Assembly: GCA_963854835.1 (NCBI GenBank)
Contig: OY978525.1
Location: forward strand, 24,017,253-24,081,252
Origin: Megamerina dolium
Taxonomy: Eukaryota > Arthropoda > Insecta > Diptera > Megamerinidae
Reading direction: 5' to 3'
Length of the DNA stretch: 64,000 bases
Both the position numbers and the translations under genes were made by a program. The notes under the pieces were generated by a model. That model worked only from the letters and a program-made list of their open reading frames with translations, did no database searches and was not told the DNA's origin. Below, piece by piece: positions 12,027-34,279 of the stretch. The stretch's first letter is position 1; every line of letters begins with the position of its first letter.

Positions 12027-12114
12027 AGCTTGTGTTTCTATTGACGCTTGATGTCATAAAAGAAATTTGCTTGGCGAACGTAGAGGTACGATAAATGTAA
12101 TACTGTTATCGATA
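12027..12114 (-). promoter_or_regulatory. RpL39 promoter: TOP-like start and DRE motif
   Basis: On the minus strand TTTCTTTTATG (C at about 12062) fits a TCT/TOP initiator, giving a 5' UTR of about 36 nt. A perfect DRE core, TATCGATA, lies at 12107-12114, about 45-52 bp upstream of that start. DRE is a known core-promoter element of fly housekeeping genes. Use of both sites is inferred. Confidence 0.6.
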
Positions 12115-12295
12115 TTTTTGTGACATGTCAATAGTTTCGTTTCAATCATGAATACTTTCAAGCATAAGGGTGCCATAGAATATTTTGGAGCGCATTTGTA
12201 AAACACATTTGTTTTTAAATACCTTAATGGTAGTACAAAGAAATATGAAAACATTTAAATATGATTATGGTTTTTAAAAATAAAATATAAGAGCT

Positions 12296-12871
12296 CGCAG
12301 TTATAGTCAAAGTTGAGTTCATCTTAAAATTCGAATCAACTTCTTTATTTTATTTTACAAACTAAAACCTTTAATTAAAATTATAAACCTTCAGCTCGTT
12401 ATTTAAATTAAGCTTTAACTTTAGAACTTAGATATTTTTATATGGGAAGTTTTGTGCACGAAATCGATTCGTTTGACATATTTCCCTTGCCAAAATCTAT
12501 AAAGAAAAAAGCCCATTCTAACTTTATGATGATCTTAACTTTGACAATAATATGGGCCAAGTTGATTTTATTAAATATTCTTCATTTTATTTTATTAAAT
12601 CCTGCAGCAATAATGAAAGTTAAAACTATTTTTTGCTCGCGTATTTACACGGAGGCCATTATTACGGCTATTTGTGCAAATTATCGTCTGCACAGCGAGT
12701 GTATTCTATCAGGTTAAGCGAAATCGAAAAATCCGGTGCATCGTTAGTTAAAATTAAAATCGATTTTAAATTTAGCATTGGATTTTCGGCAGATTTTTAT
12801 ACGGAAATTTTGTCAAACATTTTCATACTAAATTTAAGATGAATCTTAATATTGACTATAACTACGGGTCA
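12296..12871. repeat. Inverted-repeat element (MITE-like), unclassified
   Basis: The left arm at about 12298-12335 (GCAGTTATAGTCAAAGTTGA...) is matched in inverted orientation at about 12832-12870 (TTGACTATAACTACGGG). A related block occurs inside at about 12524-12560. One more terminal-like copy is at 16213-16245 (AAGATGACCTTAACTTTGAC), so this is a dispersed family. No ORF and no clear target duplication were seen. Confidence 0.5.
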
Positions 12872-12959
12872 TTGGATTTGTTTTGTAATGATAAGAATTG
12901 CTCACACAAAAATCAGTGGATATTAGATTTGTTGATGGTATTTATTAGGACTCTTAAAA

Positions 12960-13500
12960 TTATTATTAAAGTTCGAATAATCGTATATTCAATTTTCAAC
13001 CGAATATTACTATTCGAATAGTTGCAGTACTTCGAATACACGATGAACTACGATTATTCGAATGAGTGTTAGTTGTGGAATACTTGAGATTTCAATTTAT
13101 AATTTTGGTTTATTAAAATGAGTGAAAGAAGTGAGGTTTTTTTAATAGTTCTGTCTGTAACGAAATTACGTGTTGCTTTTTGTTGCAGTCTTGTGGTTCA
13201 ACAACTCCACTACGTCCTTAGGCAATCATCTGAAGCAAGTGTACAAAAAAGAGCAGGGTGATGACATGTATAGTAAGTACAAACTCATGAAAGCATTTGT
13301 AATATATAAAATGTGGAGCGCTGGTCTTTTAGAATGACTTCAACGAATGTGGATCCGTGAAATGGGAGCGACCACATCAAGTGGTCATAAGAGAAAAAGG
13401 CAAGACGACATTTTGGAAGAATTATTCGAATATTCGGCAGCTAGCGATTATTCGAATATCCGACGGTAAACGATTATTCGAATAACACTATTCTAATTTT
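12960..13500 (+). mobile_element. hAT-like relic with partial BED zinc finger
   Basis: At about 13191-13275 one frame reads LWFNNSTTSLGNHLKQVYKK, matching the C-terminal half of a BED-type zinc finger as found in hAT transposases. It is preceded by TTTTTGTTGCAG (acceptor-like) and followed by AGTAAGTAC (donor-like). Flanking blocks rich in CGAATAATCG/CGATTATTCG occur in opposite orientation at 12975-13065 and 13420-13490 and could be degenerate terminal or subterminal repeats. No catalytic domain remains. Confidence 0.45.
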
Positions 13501-14486
13501 AATATTCCAATATTACCTCACTTATATTTATAAAATTTTTTTTTCTAATACAAATTCAAATTTCTGACAATTCAACAATGTTTTGACGAGCTGAACAATT
13601 TACGAAAATAATTGAAAATTGCATCGTGTGGCGTAGAGCAATAATGAGCAATGACACAGCAAACTCAGTTGGATTTTATGATGCTATCTGAGCCAAATAT
13701 TGTAAAATATAATATTTTCCTGACACTTTTTTACAATTAAATTTTATGACAAGATTTTCAAGGGACTTTCATTCTTCCAGCGAGGATTTTTGCTTTATAT
13801 GTATGAAAAATTTAATAAGAAAAATTATATGACCGCGTATATTTCTCGATTTTTTTTTTATAAATACTCTCAATGCTGTAGTGCCAATCTATTGAAAATA
13901 CTAATAATTTCTACTTCCAAGTTTTTTGCTAACGAACCGAACTTACTTCACATCAAATGAAGTGAAGTTTCTTCGATTAATTAAAGTTTTTACTCCCATT
14001 GGTAGTGAAAACTTGAGTGTATAAAAATCGCTACTGTTTTTGTATTTTATTTGCTACTTTCTCTCTACACTTTCGTGCGACTATAAACCAAATTACTCTA
14101 CCTTATTAATTTGATCATGCACTACATTTATCGACAACTGAAATAATATAAATAAATAAATAAAACGAACAAAAAAGAAAATGAATGAACTCAAAATAAT
14201 TTTTGTTGTAAAATTTTTTATTCTTTTTTTATGCTGATTTAATGTAAATTTTTCGTTTGTGTGTGTGTGTATTTTAAATCTGTAATTTGAAGTCTATTGT
14301 AAAATAACATTATATATTATTAAATATATTTTTTCTCAATATTTTTAAACGATGTACATTATTTTTCGTTTCTATTTTTTTGTGCAACTCACACAATTAT
14401 TACAAATTAAAAGAAAATTAAATGGAAAGCATTAAAAAAACATAGTATAATCATAATTATTATTCTAATACATATATAACTCAATA

Positions 14487-14526
<40 letters not shown>

Positions 14527-14564
14527 TATATTCATAATCATAATAATAATAATAAAAATGGGGA
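13501..14564 (-). other. yki 3' UTR and downstream AT-rich DNA, with (AAT)n
   Basis: Downstream of the yki stop. It contains an (AAT)n-type microsatellite at about 14489-14560. An AATAAA polyadenylation signal on the minus strand near 14215 would give a 3' UTR of about 350 nt. No other gene was seen. Confidence 0.5.
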
Positions 14565-26427
<11,863 letters not shown>

Positions 26428-27594
26428 TCAAATAAATGTTTTCGTTGAGTTTTTTTTTCACACAATCACATTACTAATTAATTAAATAAATTAAAGCAAA
26501 GTGCACACTAGCATACATGTGTGTCATGCGTCGGCCATATTTGTATGTTACATATACGAATGAAGATTGTTTAAAATCAGCATATCATTTCGTATAGGGC
26601 ACACAAAGTTTCCTATGTTATCAATTCTTTTCTATAGTTGATTAAAAAAAAGAAACAATTGTCATATATAGCCGGTTGAAATCAAATACACACATAAAAA
26701 GATACGTTGTATGGCACACAATGGTAAAATATGAAACCACAAAAAATAAATAATATTCCAGCAAAAATGCACAATTATTATTTAATGAAAGTATTCATAT
26801 TTATACACTTCCAAATGTTTTATAATCAATATTGGATGTATATGCACGCACCAATAAATAATGACATCAGTTAATATAGATAGCACAATCCACCGTCATA
26901 CACTTGTTTGTTTAGATGAACATGGCTGCCACATGACATACTTGTGTGTTAATGTGTACTCTACTTAAAATGGCGGTTCTGTGGTATTGTTCGACTGTGA
27001 CTATTATATTAGCTATTTTTATTAACATTTCACTTTTCTAAAATACGTATATTTGTAAACTTTCCATTTATATCGTTTCGATTTTTTATACATTCTATTT
27101 CAAAAATCCATATCCGCATTAGGCACAACTTTATATTTTCCCAAAGAAAAAAAAAATACTTAAACTTTTAATACTCTTGTCGGATTAGAAATTTTCAATA
27201 TAAAATTGTTCAACTATCGTACATTAACAACAGACTACTGAACAAGAAAATTATTAGCGCTAATAAAAGCTACTTGTTGTACTTTGTGGGGTCTGATTTA
27301 TTTTGTTATACATATATCGAGTAGGTATCCAATATAGTTTCTCATAACAGGTAACCTTTTTACTCAGGTTGAATACAGGTTCTGATTTTCGGTTTCTTGC
27401 TTCAATGTCTCTGATTCCTATAAAACATAGGTGTCACAGCTGCCAACATACCAAGCGCAACAAGTATATATTTATGGTACATGATATAAGGTGATGCTAT
27501 TTTAACAGCTGGCTTGACTTTTGTAATTTTTTAGTTTGTTACCCTCTCTATACTGTCTAATTATCTTTGGTTAAAATCAACAATTATAACATAA
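26428..27594. other. yki upstream region
   Basis: Presumed 5' UTR and promoter of yki. AT-rich, no other coding sequence seen, and no core-promoter motif could be assigned with confidence. Confidence 0.45.
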
Positions 27595-27602
27595 TACATG
27601 TG

Positions 27603-27974
27603 GGTGCCGTAGCTCAGTGGTTAGTGTGTTCGCCTTCTGATCTGTAGGTCGTGGGTTCAATCCCCGGCTGATGCATAACAAATTTAATATCGAAAAGATT
27701 TTTCTTTCGAATGGTACCCACCTGTCGGCAAGCAATTGGCAATTCTTCCGACAGTAACAACTTGCCATGAAAAAGCTTCTTAAAGAACTCTGTGACAAAG
27801 CTCAGAAAAAGTGATGTCACAAGTGTTCTGCCGTTCGGAACCGGCTAAAATAAGTAGGTCCCTTCTAATACTGTCCAAATTTAAGACGCACAACAGTAAT
27901 GGAAGAGAAGCTCGGCCAATGAGTCCTTTGGGGCTTTAAGTGCCACATATTTATTTTTTTTTTATTTTTATTTT
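27603..27974 (+). mobile_element. tRNA-derived SINE, copy 6 (reference copy)
   Basis: The cleanest copy. The head GGTGCCGTAGCTCAGTGG contains a good RNA polymerase III A box, and GGTCGTGGGTTCAATCCC carries the B box. A body of about 260 bp ends GCTTTAAGTGCCACATA, followed by a T-rich tail. An 8-bp target duplication TACATGTG lies at 27595-27602 and 27975-27982. It would be transcribed by Pol III and mobilised by a LINE's machinery. Confidence 0.93.
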
Positions 27975-28477
27975 TACATGTGATTTTTGAAATGTAGTTG
28001 TTATATTCCTACCACTACTTGCAATAAAACTGTTTTGGTATTAGAATAGGTAGGGAAATATTACATGAGCCACAGTCGCCGGTTACCCGATACGTAACTT
28101 AGTTTGACATGTCATCTGGCACGACCTGTCATACCCGAAAGCAGTATAACCGTTTATCCAAAACATAGAACATAACTTACCCATCGATTTGGTTTCTAAG
28201 TGTCTGTCCACATCGGCCTGTCCAAGAGCGTACAGCCCATGAACTTTGTGTCCACATTAGTGCAATTACGCCGGATTCAATTGAAATACTACAAAGAAAT
28301 TGGAATTTTGGAATAAAGTAGGTCTGTGCAATTAACAAATTTTGAGTAATTAAAATATAAAATTATTTTAATAATCACGATTTTGAATAATCTAAAACTT
28401 AAATTATTCGATTAATCAAAATTTTAATTAATCAAAATAAAATTATTCGAATAAAATGTTTATAATATTTATAATAT

Positions 28478-28914
28478 TGTTACGTTTTTATTCTGTGAAC
28501 GTTTAATTCTATTTGCATTACCTTGTTCGATCACTGGATTCTGTAATGATAACTGCAACACTTATTTTATACAACTATATACAGCAACAATTTATTTAAT
28601 AATCTCTATTTACAATCAACACTGTTTACAATCAACTATTTACTATAACACTTAAATGTACTTGCAGCTTTTGCCTCTGTATCAATGTTTTCTCAATCAC
28701 GTTCGGAATTAGATTGATTGTCAATTCTCAACACTGGCTCTATTTATACTCTGTTGGCAACACCCCAGAATCTTCCTTTATCGAGATTCTTCTCTTCCTT
28801 TCTCGTTGGCTTGTTCTGGTTATCGCTTATTTCTTTTTGTTGACATTCGTTTCGATGCTGCCAATAGAGTCAGTCACAATAGTGATGAGTAATCAACTAT
28901 CGATACTCGTTACA
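28478..28914 (-). repeat. 3' LTR of Ty3/gypsy copy 2
   Basis: 437 bp, TGTAACG...CGTAACA on the element strand. It appears identical or nearly so to the 5' LTR at 33843-34279, implying recent insertion. It contains TATCGATA, the DRE core, near its 5' end. Confidence 0.94.
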
Positions 28915-28952
28915 CTGCCCTCCTCTTAACCTTGTTCGTCCCGAACAAGTTT

Positions 28953-31703
28953 TTATACTTCCCCTCGATATGGCGCAAGTCGCTCCAAGTGCACTACTTT
29001 AAACTTTGCTCTTTTATTCCAGGCACGTTGAATGCGATACACTACGTCATTTATCTTTGCTATAATCTCATATGGTCCTTCCCAATGAGTCTGTAGTTTA
29101 GGGGACAGGCCTTTCTTTCGTTGTGGATTATGAAGCATTACAAGCTCTCCTTCATAGAACCCTTTTGAATTTGCTTTCAAGTCATACCTGGCCTTCATCT
29201 TATCGCTTATCATCTGCGACCGCTCTCTGATGAACTGATGTACTTCATCCAACTGTTCCCGCTTTTCGCTAGTATAATTTCCTTCGGTTGATCTCGTTGG
29301 TGTTACAACTCCAAATTTTAAATCAGCTGGCAGTCTTAACTCGTTTCCAAAAATTGCCATTGCCGGTGTAGTAGCCGTCGTATCATGTTGTGCGCATCGA
29401 TATGCCATGAGGAACATTGGTATATGTACATCCCAGTCTCTTTGGTATTTATCTACGACTTTTCTCAAATATTCCTCCAAGGTACGGTTAAATCGTTCTA
29501 CCATGCCATCAGATTGTGGATGCAAAGGTGTTGTACGAGTTTTGTATATACCCAGCATACGGCATATCTCTTGGAATACAACTGATTCGAAATTTCGACC
29601 TTGGTCTGAGTGTAATTCCATCGGTACACCAAAACGAGTAATCCATTGGTTGACGAATACATCCGCAACTGTACTAGCTTCTTGATTTGGAATGGGGTAT
29701 ACTTCAGGCCATTTACTGAAGTAATCTATAACCACCAGAACATACTTGTTTCCTGCGTTGCTTATTGGAAATGGTCCAGCTATGTACATAGCAATTCGCT
29801 CAAATGGAGCACCCACGGTGTATTGGTGCATCTTACCACGACTTTTCTTAGTGGGACCTTTGGCCATTGCACATTGCTTACACTTCCGTATCCAATCAGC
29901 GACATGGTCATGGCATCCAACCCAATAAAATCGTTTCTTTATTTTCTCGACGGTTTTGGTGATTCCCAAATGCCCTCCACTGGTGGCATTGTGATACTCA
30001 GCTATCACTTCATTTATTCTTGCCTTGGGTACCACTAGCAGATCATAAGTGATTTTTCCATCTTCACTTTCCCATGTTCGGAATAAACATCCGTCTCGTA
30101 AGTGCAGGCTTTGCCACTGCGCCCAGTATGCCTTTGCTATTGGACTCTCATTAGCCATTTCTTGCCAATCTGGACGTATGCCCTGCTCCTTGTATTCCAT
30201 AATCTTTACGAGATCTGGGTCGTTCCGCTGATCTTCTTGCACTCGTTCGGTGGTCCATGACTCCTCCGGCAATATATTCGTAAGTCGTATGTCGACAATG
30301 TGCTCCTTGCTTTCCACTCGAGAACAATGTTTACATTCCATTTTGCAAGGACGACGAGATAGAGCATCCGCGTTGCCGTGATGTCCTCCTTTACGATGTT
30401 CGATGGTAAAATCATAACTCTGCAGCCTTTCAATCCAGCGCGCCAATTGTCCTTCTGGGTTTTTAAATTGCAATAACCACCTTAGCGCTGCGTGGTCAGT
30501 TCGTAGATGAAATGACTGACCGTACAAGTATTTATGAAAATACTTTACACATTCCAGTATTGCGAGTAACTCTCTTCGAGTGACACAGTAGTTTCTTTCT
30601 GGCTTCGACAGGATTTTACTGTAGTATGCTCTTACTTTTTCTTGCCCACCTATGATCTGAGAGAGCACACCACCTATTCCATAGCCACTCGCATCTGTAT
30701 CCAACACAAACTTTTGACCAGGTACTGGATACGATAATACTGGTGCTGAACAGAGTCTTTCTTTCAGTTGTTCGAATGCTTTCTGTTGTTCCTCGCCCCA
30801 CACAAATGGTTTGTTCTTTCTTGTCAACTCATGCAGACTGCTGGCGATGTTTGCAAATCCAGGAACAAATCGTCTATAGTAGGTACATAAGCCTAGGAAG
30901 CTTCTTAACTCGTGAAGATTCGATGGAATAGGCCATTCTTGTACTGCTGCTACTTTCTCCTCGTCGGTATGTACCCCTTCTGTTGTTACTTTATGACCAA
31001 GATATTTAACTTCTTGCCGGAAGAGTGAACACTTTTTCATATTCAGTTTAAGCCCTGCTGATTGTATACGCTCAAATACTTCTTTCAACTTTTCCAGGTG
31101 GTCGTTAAAATCTTTTCCCATCACAATAATGTCATCGAGGTACACCAAGCACGTTTTCCAGTGTAGTCCTCTGAGTACACGCTCCATCAAACGTTCGAAA
31201 GTAGCTGGCGCATTGCATAAACCAAATGGCATGACTGTAAATTGCCATAGACCATCGCCAATACTGAAAGCTGTTTTCTCTTTGTCTTCCTTACCAAGTT
31301 CCACTTGCCAGTAGCCACTTTGCAAATCAAGAGTTGAGGACCACTTCGCACCAGATAGTGTGTCCAGAGTGTCATCGATTCTTGGCAGTGGATAGCTGTC
31401 TTTTTTCGTAATATCATTTAGCTTTCTGTAATCCACACAGAATCGAGTACTTCCATCCTTCTTCTTTACCAGCACAACTGGTGAACTCCATGGACTCGCT
31501 GATGGTTCAATAACACCTTGTTTCTGCATATCGGAAATCAGCTTAATACCAATACTTGTAAAGCCTTTTCTTTTTGCTTTTTGGTACGCACACCTGCCCA
31601 TTCCTCCATCTGTGCTTTTATTTCCGCCTTGCCAGTTCCTGATCTTCCACTTTTTATCGACGAACCCTTTTCGCAGTCTACTACGGCAGTAACTTCCTGG
31701 CAA
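28953..31703 (-). CDS. Ty3/gypsy pol: RT, RNase H, integrase (frameshifted from protease)
   Basis: A 916-residue open frame. Residues 1-52 are out-of-frame protease-region sequence created by the upstream deletion. Real RT starts at about 53, with FCVDYRKLN and the YLDD catalytic motif at 188-191. RNase H follows (LDTDASGYGIGG at about 325; HHGNADALSRRPC at about 460), then an HHCC zinc-binding domain (GGHLGITK...CKQCAMAKG) and the integrase core. The first core motif reads MYIAGPF, whereas copy 3 has MDIAGPF, so the first catalytic Asp is replaced by Tyr (GAC to TAC). HSDQGRNFES and HPQSDGMVERFN carry the other acidic residues. Confidence 0.88.
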   Translation of the reverse strand: MPGSYCRSRLRKGFVDKKWKIRNWQGGNKSTDGGMGRCAYQKAKRKGFTSIGIKLISDMQKQGVIEPSASPWSSPVVLVKKKDGSTRFCVDYRKLNDITKKDSYPLPRIDDTLDTLSGAKWSSTLDLQSGYWQVELGKEDKEKTAFSIGDGLWQFTVMPFGLCNAPATFERLMERVLRGLHWKTCLVYLDDIIVMGKDFNDHLEKLKEVFERIQSAGLKLNMKKCSLFRQEVKYLGHKVTTEGVHTDEEKVAAVQEWPIPSNLHELRSFLGLCTYYRRFVPGFANIASSLHELTRKNKPFVWGEEQQKAFEQLKERLCSAPVLSYPVPGQKFVLDTDASGYGIGGVLSQIIGGQEKVRAYYSKILSKPERNYCVTRRELLAILECVKYFHKYLYGQSFHLRTDHAALRWLLQFKNPEGQLARWIERLQSYDFTIEHRKGGHHGNADALSRRPCKMECKHCSRVESKEHIVDIRLTNILPEESWTTERVQEDQRNDPDLVKIMEYKEQGIRPDWQEMANESPIAKAYWAQWQSLHLRDGCLFRTWESEDGKITYDLLVVPKARINEVIAEYHNATSGGHLGITKTVEKIKKRFYWVGCHDHVADWIRKCKQCAMAKGPTKKSRGKMHQYTVGAPFERIAMYIAGPFPISNAGNKYVLVVIDYFSKWPEVYPIPNQEASTVADVFVNQWITRFGVPMELHSDQGRNFESVVFQEICRMLGIYKTRTTPLHPQSDGMVERFNRTLEEYLRKVVDKYQRDWDVHIPMFLMAYRCAQHDTTATTPAMAIFGNELRLPADLKFGVVTPTRSTEGNYTSEKREQLDEVHQFIRERSQMISDKMKARYDLKANSKGFYEGELVMLHNPQRKKGLSPKLQTHWEGPYEIIAKINDVVYRIQRAWNKRAKFKVVHLERLAPYRGEV

Positions 31704-32359
31704 TGACCAATCACCATTCCTTTCTTTACAACTGTAGATGTATTAGTTGGATTTAAAATTCGCACCGGTACTATTCCATTTTCTTTAGGTTCTACTAACG
31801 TCCTACCAAGTATGATGTTTTTATTCGTTATTTCTTTATCTGCTTCCACCAGCCACAACTTGCCTGTCCCATCATCCACATTCATCTGTGCCCATATCAC
31901 CGCTTCTGATTTTGCTGGAACCTCTTGGCGTTGACATGCCAGTACTCGTTTGATGTTCCCACTACGCTTGTAACCGATGTTCAATGGTAGTTCGACATTT
32001 GCATAACGTAGTATCCGTTGATTTAAATCTAACGTAAATCCGTTGTCAATCATAAAATCAACACCAATTATTACGTCATCGATGATGTCGGCCACAATGA
32101 ATTCATGTTCCCATGTGCAATTTCCAATAGATACTCGTTTCTTTATCTTGCCCAGAATTTGTGCATCCTCACCCGTTGCTGTACGCAATTTTATTCCCAT
32201 TAAAGGCTCAAACCTCTTTACCAAATCGCTCTTGATTATAGAATGTGATGCACCAGTGTCCAGGGTTAACATGAATTCCATATTGTCCAATTTTCCATCA
32301 ATAGTCAAGCTGCTTGGCACACGCTGTAGTTGTGAAATGTGAATGATGGGGCAACCCAC
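31538..32359 (-). CDS. Ty3/gypsy protease region of pol
   Basis: A 273-residue frame beginning GCPIIHISQL, with the aspartic protease motif LTLDTGASHSII and flap region. It ends in the KKQKEKALQV stretch, where the deletion shifts the frame to a premature stop (VLVLS). It is offset -1 from gag. It would cleave Gag and Gag-Pol in particles, but it can no longer be translated through into RT in this copy. Confidence 0.85.
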   Translation of the reverse strand: MGCPIIHISQLQRVPSSLTIDGKLDNMEFMLTLDTGASHSIIKSDLVKRFEPLMGIKLRTATGEDAQILGKIKKRVSIGNCTWEHEFIVADIIDDVIIGVDFMIDNGFTLDLNQRILRYANVELPLNIGYKRSGNIKRVLACQRQEVPAKSEAVIWAQMNVDDGTGKLWLVEADKEITNKNIILGRTLVEPKENGIVPVRILNPTNTSTVVKKGMVIGHCQEVTAVVDCEKGSSIKSGRSGTGKAEIKAQMEEWAGVRTKKQKEKALQVLVLS

Positions 32360-32397
32360 TGTTGGAGTCAGTTCACGCCCCGCTGAACTGACTCGAT

Positions 32398-33813
32398 TTA
32401 GTTTAACGATGGATTTGTGTTAGTGGAGCGATCACTATCCACCTTATTCTCCTTCTTTTGTCTTCCTGGAGAACTCGATCTTGATCGCTTTCGTCGTAGA
32501 CGGCAGTCACGCGCCATGTGTCCTGGTTTGTCACAAATGAAGCACTTACCAGTAAATTTGTTTTCGCGTCGACCTGTTGTTCTTCCTTCAGGCTGCGCTA
32601 CAGATTTGAATGCCTGACACACTGCTTCAACCAGATCTGCTGTTTCTGTTTCTAGTTGGCGTACCCGTGGCATTGGTCGACACATCAAACTGGCGGCTTC
32701 AAACGTCAATGCACTACTGACTGTTTCGGCATAAGTATTCCTGGGTGACATGACTAGGGCACGCTTTGTCTCTCCATCACGTATGCCATCTATGAATGCC
32801 TCTATTTTGATTTTTTCGACGAACTCTTCCGAATTACCGGAGAACGCTAGATGACATAAGCGCTCAATATCGGAAGCGAATTCCTGAAGACTCTCATTAC
32901 TCCGTTGCACTCGCGATCTCAATTCCACTCGATGTAATTGACTCTTGTATTCATTTCCATACTTTCGCTGGAGTGTGTCCATCAGTGACTGATAGCTACC
33001 ACGATCTTTCTCTGGAATCATCTGTAACACCTCGGAAGCATTACCTTTTAATGCGACTATTAAAGCAGCAGTCTTGTCGCTATCATCCCATTGATTCTTC
33101 GAAGCGGTTGTCTCGAATTGAAGCTTGAAGATATTGAATGGCGTGCTTCCGTCAAATGTTGGTGGCTTAAGTTTGATTGTACTTGAATCTCTAATCACTG
33201 ATGTGGCTGGCCCATTTATTTTTAGTTGGTTGAGATCGTGTTGTAATTTCTCGAACTTATCTTCCAAATCATCTACATGTTCCTTCAGATCTGTAACTTT
33301 TTCATTAATGGCTCCGGAAATTTCATCTACATGTTCTTTTAGTTCTGCAACTTTCTCATTAATAGCCCCAGAAATTTCTTGTAGTTTGTAGTTAATTGTC
33401 TTCTGGAATTCTCCAATGAAGTTTTCTTGGCGAGACGAACCTTCTTGAATTTCCATACGCAATTCAGCCGAATGTTCTTGCAGCTTGGAGTCAATGCGAG
33501 ACGCGTTTCCTTGAATTTCCGTACGTAATTCAGCCGAATGTTCTTGTAGCTGTTGTTGTTGCTGCAGCATCATGGTTTTCATGAAATCCATGAGTTGACC
33601 ACTCGAATCTATTTTGCTCTCTTCCTCAGCGTGCACAACTGCTTTTATATCGGCTTCCTCGAAGAACTCATGTTCCTCTACATTAATTCCCTTAGCCTCC
33701 ATAGCTTGCCTCAGCCTCACCAGCAGTTCCGCCTTTGCACCTGATGACGATAGATTCATCTCTACCAACAGCTTTTTAAGCTGGTCCACTTTTAGTTGGT
33801 CAATTTTCACCAT
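32398..33813 (-). CDS. Ty3/gypsy Gag (copy 2)
   Basis: A 471-residue Gag: SAP-like N-terminus (1-42), coiled coil, Gag domain, one CCHC knuckle (CFICDKPGHMARDC) and a basic, serine-rich tail. The coiled coil has an 18-residue unit EISGAINEKVAELKEHVD in two tandem copies (about 33270-33385), a different expansion from copy 1. The frame is intact and starts just after the primer binding site. Confidence 0.92.
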   Translation of the reverse strand: MVKIDQLKVDQLKKLLVEMNLSSSGAKAELLVRLRQAMEAKGINVEEHEFFEEADIKAVVHAEEESKIDSSGQLMDFMKTMMLQQQQQLQEHSAELRTEIQGNASRIDSKLQEHSAELRMEIQEGSSRQENFIGEFQKTINYKLQEISGAINEKVAELKEHVDEISGAINEKVTDLKEHVDDLEDKFEKLQHDLNQLKINGPATSVIRDSSTIKLKPPTFDGSTPFNIFKLQFETTASKNQWDDSDKTAALIVALKGNASEVLQMIPEKDRGSYQSLMDTLQRKYGNEYKSQLHRVELRSRVQRSNESLQEFASDIERLCHLAFSGNSEEFVEKIKIEAFIDGIRDGETKRALVMSPRNTYAETVSSALTFEAASLMCRPMPRVRQLETETADLVEAVCQAFKSVAQPEGRTTGRRENKFTGKCFICDKPGHMARDCRLRRKRSRSSSPGRQKKENKVDSDRSTNTNPSLN

Positions 33814-33842
33814 CTTTACAGAATCCCACTTCTGACACCAAT

Positions 33843-34279
33843 TGTTACGTTTTTATTCTGTGAACGTTTAATTCTATTTGCATTACCTTGTTCGATCACT
33901 GGATTCTGTAATGATAACTGCAACACTTATTTTATACAACTATATACAGCAACAATTTATTTAATAATCTCTATTTACAATCAACTCTGTTTACAATCAA
34001 CTATTTACTATAACACTTAAATGTACTTGCAGCTTTTGCCTCTGTATCAATGTTTTCTCAATCACGTTCGGAATTAGATTGATTGTCAATTCTCAACACT
34101 GGCTCTATTTATACTCTGTTGGCAACACCCCAGAATCTTCCTTTATCGAGATTCTTCTCTTCCTTTCTCGTTGGCTTGTTCTGGTTATCGCTTATTTCTT
34201 TTTGTTGACATTCGTTTCGATGCTGCCAATAGAGTCAGTCACAATAGTGATGAGTAATCAACTATCGATACTCGTTACA
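33843..34279 (-). repeat. 5' LTR of Ty3/gypsy copy 2
   Basis: 437 bp, the partner of 28478-28914, bordered by ATAT on the outside. The tRNA-Leu-type primer site lies 2 bp inside. Confidence 0.94.

Larger units (their letters stand above)
28478..34279 (-). mobile_element. Ty3/gypsy LTR retrotransposon, copy 2, both LTRs present
   Basis: A 5802-bp minus-strand element with two 437-bp LTRs and 4-bp target duplications ATAT (28474-28477 and 34280-34283), inserted in MITE A. Order on its strand: LTR, tRNA-Leu primer site (33822-33840), gag, protease, RT-RNase H-integrase, a purine-rich tract near 28915-28926, LTR. Compared with copy 1 it lacks about 139 bp between protease and RT, which shifts the frame, and its integrase lacks the first catalytic Asp. 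It cannot therefore be autonomous, despite long open frames. Confidence 0.95.

Noticed and set aside
12442..12842. ORFs of 91 and 69 codons
   Set aside because: They lie within an inverted-repeat element, are AT-rich, and have no recognisable domain.
27603..27675. tRNA gene-like sequence with A and B boxes (also at the heads of the other SINE copies)
   Set aside because: Each continues into the same long non-tRNA body and tail with target duplications, so these are SINE heads and not functional tRNA genes.
31538..32359. Separate host aspartyl protease gene
   Set aside because: It lies inside an LTR element, matches the corresponding region of copy 1, and ends where a deletion shifts the frame.
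28478..34279. Endogenous retrovirus with env
   Set aside because: After integrase the pol ORF ends about 38 bp from the LTR. There is no room for an envelope gene in any copy here.
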